Assembly (NCBI GenBank): GCA_963976885.1
Contig: CAXBNM010000223.1
Span: 1-8,022, forward strand
Source: JAUIAI01 sp963976885
GTDB lineage: Bacteria; Pseudomonadota; Gammaproteobacteria; Burkholderiales; Burkholderiaceae_E
Length of the DNA stretch: 8,022 nt
Direction: 5' to 3'
This document shows, piece after piece, positions 1-6,458 of the stretch. Below the pieces are notes generated by a model. That model was not told the DNA's origin. It saw only the letters and a list, made by a program, of their open reading frames with translations, and searched no databases. Numbering within the stretch: position 1 is the stretch's first letter; every line of letters starts with the position of its first letter. A program made the position numbers and the translations under genes.

Positions 1-1
1 C

Positions 2-691
2 GCATTCGAGACCATGGAAACGCCTGCCGGCCATTATCGTCTTGGCCTGGCGCACGGCTCGGTGACCGGCCAGTTGCAGGAATTGGCCGACGCCGGCAAC
101 CCGATTGCTGCCGACCGACCCGAAACCGCCCGGCTCGATTATCTGGCGCTGGGCGACTGGCACGGCAAGCTGCAAATCGGACCGCGTCTCTGGTATGCCG
201 GCACACCCGAGCAGGATCGCTTTCGCGCCAATGAGCCCGGGTATGTGTTGCAGGTGACTTTGCAGGCCCCCGGCGCCGTGCCTGAGGTCGAGCCGGTGTG
301 GGTGGGGCAGTTTCGCTGGCACGACCTTGAGGTTCGCCTCATCGATGATTCGTCGCTCGATCAACTCGATACGCAGTTGCAGGCGCTGGACGGCCATGCC
401 GTGGTCCGGCTGGCGTTGAGCGGCCAACTGAGCTTGCAGCAACAACAACGCCTGCATGTGCTGATCGATACGCACAGCGCTCGGCTGCGGGCGCTGCGCG
501 TCGATCGTGGCGACCTGGTAACCGCGGCAACCGATGCCGACATCGCCGACTTGCAAGCCGACGGCTATCTTGCTCAGGTGCTTGCCGATTTGCGTGACCC
601 TGACCTCGACCTGAACACTGAGGTGCGCGAGCAGGCCTTGCAGTTGCTGGCCAACACCTTGATGCAACGTCACGGCGGATCTGGCTCATGA
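2..691 (+). CDS. SbcD/Mre11-like metallophosphoesterase (DNA repair exonuclease), C-terminal part
   Basis: This is the C-terminal part of a calcineurin-like metallophosphoesterase of the Mre11/SbcD type, expected to be the nuclease subunit that works with the ATPase encoded next. The frame is open to the left edge, so the true start and the N-terminal metal-binding motifs lie outside the window; the ATG at 14 is probably internal. Visible active-site elements are the LAHG motif (His codon 53-55) and LALGDWHG (Asp 155-157, His 161-163), followed by YAGTPEQDRF. These resemble the late phosphoesterase motifs of DNA repair exonucleases, except that the classical GHxH is GDWH here. From about base 290 onward the protein has alternating strands and helices without metal ligands, consistent with the capping/DNA-binding domain of SbcD-like proteins. 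The stop overlaps the next start by 4 bases (ATGA). I infer DNA-end processing from the family and the neighbour; substrate preference cannot be read here. Confidence 0.85.
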   Translation, partial: AFETMETPAGHYRLGLAHGSVTGQLQELADAGNPIAADRPETARLDYLALGDWHGKLQIGPRLWYAGTPEQDRFRANEPGYVLQVTLQAPGAVPEVEPVWVGQFRWHDLEVRLIDDSSLDQLDTQLQALDGHAVVRLALSGQLSLQQQQRLHVLIDTHSARLRALRVDRGDLVTAATDADIADLQADGYLAQVLADLRDPDLDLNTEVREQALQLLANTLMQRHGGSGS

Positions 692-3393
692 TGCGTTTAC
701 GTGCCATCACCTTGCAGAATTTTCGCAGCTTCGTAGCGCCGACCCATCTCGATGCGTTTGATGCCGGGCTCAACCTGATTACCGGCCCCAACGGTGCGGG
801 CAAATCCACGGTGGTGCGGGCACTGCGCGCAGCATTCTTCATGTTCCATCGGAGCAGGCAGGTCAAGGACCTGGTGCCCTGGTCGGCGCCCGGTGAATCG
901 CCCGCGGTCACGGTCGAGTTCGAACTCGACGATGGTCAGTATCGGTTGAGCAAGCAGTTCCTGAAGGGCGCGTTTGCCGAATTGCAGACCCCGACCGGCA
1001 AGCTGACGGGCGAAGAAGCCGAGCAACGTGTTGCGGAGTTGTTTGGTTTTCAGGTGGCCGCGCGTGGCGAAACCAAACCCGAAGGGCAGGGCATTCCGGG
1101 TCTGCTCTGGGTTGAGCAAGGCGCGGCGCCGGACCTGGACAAGCCGATTGATGCGGCTGGGGAATATCTGCGTGACTCACTGACGGGTCTGGTTGGCGCG
1201 ATGGCCAGCAGCGATGGCGATGAAGTGCTGCAGCAACTGGAAGATGAGCTGGCCACGATGCGGGTACGTGGGCGCGAAAAGAAAGCGGGCAGCAGCAAGG
1301 GGGAGCTTCTTGAGGCCACCGAAAAGCTCAAGGAATGCGATGAGCAGTTGCAACATCTGAACAATGAGATTGCGCTGTACCGGCAACGGGTCGATGAATT
1401 GGGTCATTTGCGGGCGGCCTGTGCCACCGATCGTCGCGACAGTCCGTGGCTTGCGCACGAAGCGTCGGCGGTCAGCGCCCAGGCCGAGCTCGACAAGCTC
1501 AATGGCCAGCGCGACAAACTCAGGCAATCGCAGGCCGAGTTGGGGCGCCTGCAAGCCGACATCAAGCTGATTGAGAGCCAGATTGAGCAACGACGCCGGT
1601 TGCGCGAGTCGCTTGGGACGCGGCGCAAGTCCGTTCAGACGGCGCAGCAGGAACTGACCGAGCAGACGCAGACCCACCAGGCCGCGCAAACCCGGTTGGC
1701 GCAAGCCCTCAAGGCGCTTGATGAAGCTACGGCGGTCATGACACGCGCCGAGCAAGCCGAGCAACTGAGCAAACATGCGCAGCGTCTGGTGCAGCTGCGC
1801 GAGCAGCGCAAAGAGCTTGCCAGCCGGCAGCAGGCGGCTGATGCCGCTCAGCAAACTGTGCGGGAACTGACCCAGGAACTGGCTCGCCGATCAATCACGG
1901 CCAAAGACATCGAGCAGCTTCGCAAACTGGATCAGCAGCTGGCTCTGGCGAGCGAAAGAGCCAATGTGATGGCCACGCAGATTGAATTTGACCTCGTGGC
2001 TGGCGACGCAGTGAAGCTCGATGGCGCGGCGCTTAGCGGGCAGGGCAGTCGCAGCATTGCCACGCCGGCCCGGATTGACATCGACGGCGTAGGCAGTCTG
2101 ACCGTGCGCCCCGGCGGTACCGATCTTGAAGCGGGCATCAAGGCGCGCGAACGTGCCCAGCAGGCATTGGCCGAGATGCTTGACCGACTTGGTCTGGACA
2201 CGACCAGCGCGGCGGTTGCCGCGCATGACGCCGAGCAGATTCGGCGCGGAAAACTGCAACTCGCTCAGGCGCGGGTCAAGGACCTGGCGCCAGAGGGGCT
2301 CGAGCAATTGCAGCTCAAGAGTGTGGAGCTTGATGCCGAGATCGGGCAACTGCAGGCCGAACACGAACGTCTGCAGCCATTGAGCCGGCCCGCAGATGCT
2401 GGCGTCGCGGAAGTATCGGTAACGGCCGCAACCGAGGCACTGGGGTCAGTCCGTTTGCAGCATGAGCAGGCCGTGAAGTTTGAGCGGCAGGCCGCTGACG
2501 CACTGAGCAGGGCTCGTTCGGCCTGCCAGCACGCCGAACAAGAGCTGGCCGGAGCCGAGTTGGCCAGCGCCGAGTTCGACCCGGCAGGTCCGGCCGAAGC
2601 CGAGTCGGATCAGGCCTTGATGACTCGCGCAGCCGATCTGCGCGAGCAGATTGCCAGGCGCACGGCGCTGACCGAAGAACTTGAGCAGCAACTGGCGACG
2701 GCCATGCCCGATACTCTGGCGCAGGACGTCAAACGGCATCGCGAGAGTGCGGCCACCCTGCGCGAGCAGGCACGCATGCGTGAACTGGCCGAAGCCCGGT
2801 TGAGTTCGGAACTGGCGCAGGCTGGGGCCAGCGGCCTGGACGAACAACTGCAACGCGTACAGGCCGAGCAGGAGCGCTGGGCGCGTCGTCAGGCCACCTT
2901 GAATCTGCGCGCCGATGCGCTGGCCTGGCTGGTTGAGCGCATGCGCCAGCGCCGGGATGAATACACCGAGCGTCTGCAAGCGCCGTTGCAGACGCGCATG
3001 AATCATTACCTGCGGCTGTTGATGCCCGGCGCCACGCTGGCCTTGAACAACGGTCTGGCGCCTGTTGCGCTGGTGTCGGGTGCTGGCCCGGCGCAGCAGC
3101 CAGTCAACGATCAGAGCTTTGGCACTCGTGAACAACTCATGTTGCTGGCGCGGCTGAGCTATGCCGACCTGCTTGCCGAAGCCGGTCGGCCGACGCTGAT
3201 CATTCTTGATGATGGCTTGTTGCATGCCGACGCCGGGCGTCTGGAACAAATGAAGCGCATGCTCTATGACGCCGCGCAACGTCATCAGATGCTTCTTTTC
3301 AGTTGCCACCCGGAGCGCTGGTCCGGGCTTGGCGTGGCGCCGCGGCCGTTGCCGACGGCCAGTGGCGCAATCGCCGGGACTTTGACAACATGA
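688..3393 (+). CDS. SbcC/Rad50-like (SMC-type) AAA ATPase
   Basis: A 901-residue ABC/SMC-type ATPase, expected to partner the upstream metallophosphoesterase in a nuclease complex. The head is built from both ends. The N-terminus has FRSF at 12-15, the Walker A GPNGAGKST at 33-41, and a Q-loop candidate WVEQG with Gln144. The C-terminus has a signature-like SFGTREQL at 810-817, the Walker B LIILDD at 837-842, and an H-loop FSCHP with His874. Between lie two long Gln/Glu/Arg/Leu-rich coiled-coil arms, about 178-430 and 482-765. Rad50 and SbcC carry a CXXC zinc hook at the arm tip; none is present in this protein. Instead residues 432-481 look beta-rich, ending in GVGSLTVRPGG. Walker B ends Asp-Asp rather than the commoner Asp-Glu, which I recall also in YhaN-like relatives. 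The start is ATG 688 or the adjacent ATG 691; the stop overlaps the DUF1415 start. Family assignment is firm; whether it is best named SbcC-like or YhaN-like is open. Confidence 0.9.
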   Translation: MMRLRAITLQNFRSFVAPTHLDAFDAGLNLITGPNGAGKSTVVRALRAAFFMFHRSRQVKDLVPWSAPGESPAVTVEFELDDGQYRLSKQFLKGAFAELQTPTGKLTGEEAEQRVAELFGFQVAARGETKPEGQGIPGLLWVEQGAAPDLDKPIDAAGEYLRDSLTGLVGAMASSDGDEVLQQLEDELATMRVRGREKKAGSSKGELLEATEKLKECDEQLQHLNNEIALYRQRVDELGHLRAACATDRRDSPWLAHEASAVSAQAELDKLNGQRDKLRQSQAELGRLQADIKLIESQIEQRRRLRESLGTRRKSVQTAQQELTEQTQTHQAAQTRLAQALKALDEATAVMTRAEQAEQLSKHAQRLVQLREQRKELASRQQAADAAQQTVRELTQELARRSITAKDIEQLRKLDQQLALASERANVMATQIEFDLVAGDAVKLDGAALSGQGSRSIATPARIDIDGVGSLTVRPGGTDLEAGIKARERAQQALAEMLDRLGLDTTSAAVAAHDAEQIRRGKLQLAQARVKDLAPEGLEQLQLKSVELDAEIGQLQAEHERLQPLSRPADAGVAEVSVTAATEALGSVRLQHEQAVKFERQAADALSRARSACQHAEQELAGAELASAEFDPAGPAEAESDQALMTRAADLREQIARRTALTEELEQQLATAMPDTLAQDVKRHRESAATLREQARMRELAEARLSSELAQAGASGLDEQLQRVQAEQERWARRQATLNLRADALAWLVERMRQRRDEYTERLQAPLQTRMNHYLRLLMPGATLALNNGLAPVALVSGAGPAQQPVNDQSFGTREQLMLLARLSYADLLAEAGRPTLIILDDGLLHADAGRLEQMKRMLYDAAQRHQMLLFSCHPERWSGLGVAPRPLPTASGAIAGTLTT

Positions 3394-3914
3394 ATCCACA
3401 CGCCGATCAGGTACTCGCCCAGACCCGTGAATGGCTCGAATCGATGGTGCTTGGCTTGTCGCTATGTCCGTTCGCGGCCGCGCCCTACCGCAGTGGCCGG
3501 GTGCGCATTGTCGTGAGTGAGGCCGACACCGAAGCGGGCTTGCTGCAGGCGCTGGCCGAGGAGCTGCAATTGCTGGCCGCCACCGATGCGCAGGAAACCG
3601 AAACGTCCTTGCTTGTGCATCCCGCCGTGTTGCAGGACTTTGAGGCCTACAACCAGTTTCTTGATGCCGTCGACGCGCTGATAGAAGATCTCGACCTGGA
3701 TGGGGTTTTGCAGGTGGCCAGTTTTCATCCGGACTATCGCTTTGCCGATGCCGACGCCGATGATCCTGCCAATGGAACCAACCGCTCGCCCTTTCCGATG
3801 CTGCATGTCTTGCGTGAAGACAGTATCGAAGCGGTTCTCGACGCCGGTGCCGATTCGCAGGCCATCAGCGAGCGCAATATTGCGTTGCTGCGCGAACGGG
3901 CCGGCCGCCACTGA
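3390..3914 (+). CDS. DUF1415 family protein
   Basis: A 174-residue soluble protein that I recognise as DUF1415, a family of unknown function. Supporting landmarks are LGLSLCPFA near the N-terminus with a conserved-looking Cys26, the ASFHP motif at 110-114 (His113), and TNRSPFP at about 130-136 followed by LHVLRE. I chose ATG 3390 because it overlaps the upstream stop as ATGA, matching the junction before it, and because the protein then begins close to the first conserved block. An in-frame ATG at 3303 would add 29 residues that merely re-read the end of the ATPase gene. No signal peptide or membrane segment is visible. The stretch just before TNRSPFP is Asp/Ala-rich (ADADADD). Co-transcription with the nuclease-ATPase pair is likely, but a functional link is inference only. 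The invariant Cys and His could mean a catalytic or metal-binding site; that is a guess. Confidence 0.88.
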   Translation: MNPHADQVLAQTREWLESMVLGLSLCPFAAAPYRSGRVRIVVSEADTEAGLLQALAEELQLLAATDAQETETSLLVHPAVLQDFEAYNQFLDAVDALIEDLDLDGVLQVASFHPDYRFADADADDPANGTNRSPFPMLHVLREDSIEAVLDAGADSQAISERNIALLRERAGRH

Positions 3915-3925
3915 CAACGCTTGTC
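3913..3925. terminator. Small hairpin at convergent gene junction, possible weak terminator
   Basis: GACAA at 3913-3917 and TTGTC at 3921-3925 are perfect inverted arms around a 3-base loop. They lie at the end of the DUF1415 gene and in the 14-base gap before the convergent transporter stop. The stem is only 5 bp and no T-run follows on either strand, so this is at best a weak bidirectional stop. Position is the main argument. Confidence 0.2.
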
Positions 3926-3928
3926 GCT

Positions 3929-4816
3929 TCAGTCGCCGATGCCGGTGGCTGACACGGGGGCCGCGCGCACCGGCGCCAAACGCGCTGCTGCCACGATCAA
4001 CACCACGAAGACGGCGGTAAACCAGAAGCCACTTTCGACCTCTTCGCCAAGAAAGGCCGCGGAAAAAGCCAGGGTGATGAAGAGTTGCAGCAGTTGTACC
4101 TGCGAAACACGGGCCACACCGCCGATGGCCATCCCGCCGTAGAAAAAGAAGAAACCAATGAGTTGGCTGCCGGCGGCCAGATAAACGACGGCCAGCCAGG
4201 CGGTCAGCGGCGCCGGTGGCTGCGGGGCCAGCACAGCCCAGCCAATGGCGAGCGGCATCGACACCGGTGCGGCGATGATCAGCGTCCAGCAGATGGTCTG
4301 CCAGCCACCGATACGCGCGGCGGCCATGCCACCCCACGCGTATCCGAAGCCGCCGCTGATTACCGCCAGGGCGAGCAACGCATCATCCAGTCCGGGGGCG
4401 CTGCCCTTGTGACGCAGCACCGAGAACACGACGACGACGGCCGCGCCCAGCACCGCGCAAACCCAGAACGGCGCCGAAGGACGCTGCTGGCCAAGCACGG
4501 TGGTTGCGATGACGGTAGCCAGTGGTAACAAGGCGATGACGACGGCGCCCACCGATGCCGTGGTACCGGCCATGGCCATCGAGGTGAGAATCGGAAAGCC
4601 GAACACTACGCAAGTGGCGGCCAGCGCCAATTGCGGCCAGACCGCGCGCGGCGGCACCGGGCAACGCATGGTCAGCAAAACCATCGCTGCCAGCACGGTA
4701 GCAATGGCGGCCCTGATCATTGCGACCCAGACCGGATCGAAGACCTGGGCGGCGACCCGGAGAGAGGGCCGAGTACCGGGCGTGGCCGGCGTTGACGGAG
4801 GCGGGAGATCGTTCAT
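3929..4816 (-). CDS. EamA/DMT-family transporter, apparently lacking first transmembrane helix
   Basis: An inner-membrane permease of the drug/metabolite transporter (DMT, EamA) superfamily, 295 residues from ATG 4816. Hydrophobic segments are at about 30-50, 62-82, 88-108, 117-134, 145-166, 172-194, 204-229, 236-256 and 262-280, giving nine helices where the family usually has ten in two EamA repeats. The text LRVAAQVFDPVWVAMIRA (19-36) matches the usual loop after helix 1 plus the start of helix 2, but the residues before it are Pro/Thr-rich (PPPSTPATPGTRPS), not hydrophobic. None of the three - strand frames upstream encodes a hydrophobic helix. A TTG at 4858 would add only 14 polar residues. 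The substrate cannot be told; amino acids or other small metabolites are typical for DMT exporters beside MocR regulators. It is divergent from such a regulator, which probably controlled it. It may be non-functional. Confidence 0.85.
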   Translation of the reverse strand: MNDLPPPSTPATPGTRPSLRVAAQVFDPVWVAMIRAAIATVLAAMVLLTMRCPVPPRAVWPQLALAATCVVFGFPILTSMAMAGTTASVGAVVIALLPLATVIATTVLGQQRPSAPFWVCAVLGAAVVVVFSVLRHKGSAPGLDDALLALAVISGGFGYAWGGMAAARIGGWQTICWTLIIAAPVSMPLAIGWAVLAPQPPAPLTAWLAVVYLAAGSQLIGFFFFYGGMAIGGVARVSQVQLLQLFITLAFSAAFLGEEVESGFWFTAVFVVLIVAAARLAPVRAAPVSATGIGD

Positions 4817-4900
4817 CGCCGAACGATAATCGGTGCCACTCCGCGGTGCCCGGTACAACCGCGCATGCTTTTGACTGTTTGGCCCGGTTGCCAGACCAGT

Positions 4901-4938
4901 ACAGTTGATGACAGTTTGTAGTCACACAAGGTACAGTT
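4901..4938. promoter_or_regulatory. Three ACAGTT direct repeats, candidate operator of the MocR-type regulator
   Basis: The hexamer ACAGTT occurs at 4901-4906, 4911-4916 and 4933-4938, all in the same orientation, in the divergent region between the transporter and the regulator. Start-to-start spacing is 10, 22 and 32 bases, close to one, two and three helical turns, so all copies face roughly one side of the DNA. The first and third copies share the longer GTACAGTT. A related inverted half-site (ACTGT) lies at 4874-4878. The third copy sits between a possible ribosome binding site (AAGG, 4928-4931) and the regulator's ATG. Regulators of this class, such as GabR, bind direct repeats, so this is a plausible autoregulatory and transporter operator. 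I could not place a convincing -35/-10 pair. Confidence 0.45.
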
Positions 4939-4942
4939 AGCC

Positions 4943-6447
4943 ATGGACCGATCCGACCCTTCGCCGTTGCGCGCTGTCAGCGCGCCGGCTGCCACAAGCC
5001 TGCAGCGCACGGCCAGCACCTTGATCGTGCCCGGCGCGGGTACGACTCTGGTCGAGCAGATCGTCAGCGGTCTGTGTCGTCAGATCGACCAGGGCCTGAT
5101 GCGTGCCGGCACCCGACTGCCATCCATTCGGGCGCTGGCTGCCAGTGAGTCCGTGTCGCGCTTTACGGTGGTTGAAGCCTACGATCGCCTGGTGGCCCGT
5201 GGATATGTCGAGTCGCGCCGCGGCAGCGGCTTTTTCGTACGCACGCGCCATCCGCTGGCTCAGAGCGCCGACGCCAGCTGGGCCGAAGCCCCGTCCTCGC
5301 AAGTCGACGTGGTGTGGTTGCTGCGAAATATGTTCAAGCGGATGCCGCCCAACCAGATGCCCGGCGCCGGCGTGTTGCCGCCCGACTGGCTCTGATCGCC
5401 GCCAGTGTGCGAGCGCTGGGGCGTCACAGCGGCGCCGCGTTTCTCGATTACGGCCATCCCCAGGGCTATCTGCCGCTGCGCGAACAATTGCGGGCCCGAC
5501 TGGCCGAGTTGCAGATTGCCGTGCGCCCGGAAGGCTTGCTGACCACCTCCGGGGTCACTCAGGGGCTGGATATCGTCGCCCAGCACTTTCTGAAAGCTGG
5601 CGACACCGTGCTTGTTGATGAGCCGAGTTGGTTTCTGCTGTTTGGCCGCTTTGCCTCGTTGGGCGTGCGGGTCGTCGGCGTGCCGCGTACCCCTGACGGC
5701 CCCGATCTGGAGCGCCTCGAAGCACTGATGACTGGCATCAAGCCGCGTTTGTTCATCACCACCGCGGTCTTGCACAACCCGACCGGCACCTCAATGACCA
5801 GTGCCTGCGCCTATCAGGTCTTGCGGCTGGCCGAGCGCCATGACGTGATGATTGTCGAGGATGATGTCTACAGCGATCTGTACCCGGGCAGTGCCTCTAT
5901 GCCCGGCATTCGCCTGGCCGCGCTCGATGGTCTGAATCGGGTGATTTATCTTGGTGGTTTCTCGAAAACGCTGGCCGCCAATTTGCGCGTCGGTTTCATT
6001 GCCGGCTCGGAAGCACTGATTACCCGGCTCACCGATCTGAAAATGCTGTTGCAGCTGACCTGCAGCGAGTTGGGTGAGCGCGTTGTGTGGCGTGTGCTGT
6101 CCGAGGGTCATTACCGACGCCATCTGCAACGCCTGCGGCAGCGGCTGGAGCAGAACCGCGAGCCGGTGCTGCGGCAGTTCGAAGCAATGGGGCTGCCGAC
6201 CTTTGCCGAACCGACTGCCGGCATGTATGTCTGGGTGAATTTGGGGGTTGATGCCAGCGCGGTGGCCGGCCAGATGATGCAGGACGGTTATCTGAGCGCC
6301 CCGGGCAGTTTGTTTCTGCCCGATCAGCGTGCCAGTACCTGGATGCGCTTCAATCTGGCCACCAGCCATGATCCGGCCATGTTTGCGGCGCTGGCCAGGG
6401 CACTGGCCAAACAGGGGCTGGCGAGCCAGCCAGGGCAGGCGGGCTAG
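4943..6447 (+). pseudogene. MocR-type regulator (GntR winged helix + aminotransferase domain), split by a frameshift
   Basis: A PLP-dependent MocR/GabR-type transcription factor whose reading frame is broken. The first frame (4943-5395, 150 codons) encodes a GntR-type winged helix at about residues 34-103, including LPSIRALA, the recognition helix SRFTVVEAYDRL and GYVESRRGSGFFV, then a linker ending LPPDWL before TGA. The rest continues in another frame from about 5392 (LIAASVRALGR, then YGHPQGYLPLREQL) to TAG at 6445-6447. That part is a complete fold-type I aminotransferase domain with HNPTG, EDDVYSDL, the PLP lysine in GGFSKT (codon 5965-5967) and a carboxylate-binding Arg in MRFNLATSH. 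Joined, the parts give about 500 residues, normal for the family. Homologues, as I recall them, have a few residues between DWL and the following Leu, so a deletion of 3n+1 bases is likely. No slippery heptamer or homopolymer is present. The product would be a DNA-binding fragment, and the gene may be a recent pseudogene or carry a sequence error. Confidence 0.85.
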
Positions 6448-6458
6448 AATCGCTGCCA

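Noticed and set aside
3303..3389. Upstream ATG for the DUF1415 gene, adding 29 residues
   Set aside because: The extra residues overlap the ATPase C-terminus in another frame and do not resemble the family. The ATGA overlap at 3390 fits the operon pattern.
2446..3399. A 317-residue open frame on the - strand, and others opposite the ATPase gene
   Set aside because: It is antisense to the ATPase head region with its Walker B, signature and H-loop motifs. It is Arg/Gln/Pro-rich with no domain, typical of shadow frames.
5380..5400. Programmed ribosomal frameshift in the regulator gene
   Set aside because: There is no slippery heptamer or internal Shine-Dalgarno-like stimulator, and I know of no precedent in MocR regulators. 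Deletion or sequence error is simpler.
5314..6447. Separate stand-alone aminotransferase gene starting at GTG 5314
   Set aside because: The first residues from 5314 re-read the regulator linker in the wrong frame, and there is no ribosome binding site. The domain order matches a single MocR protein broken by a frameshift.
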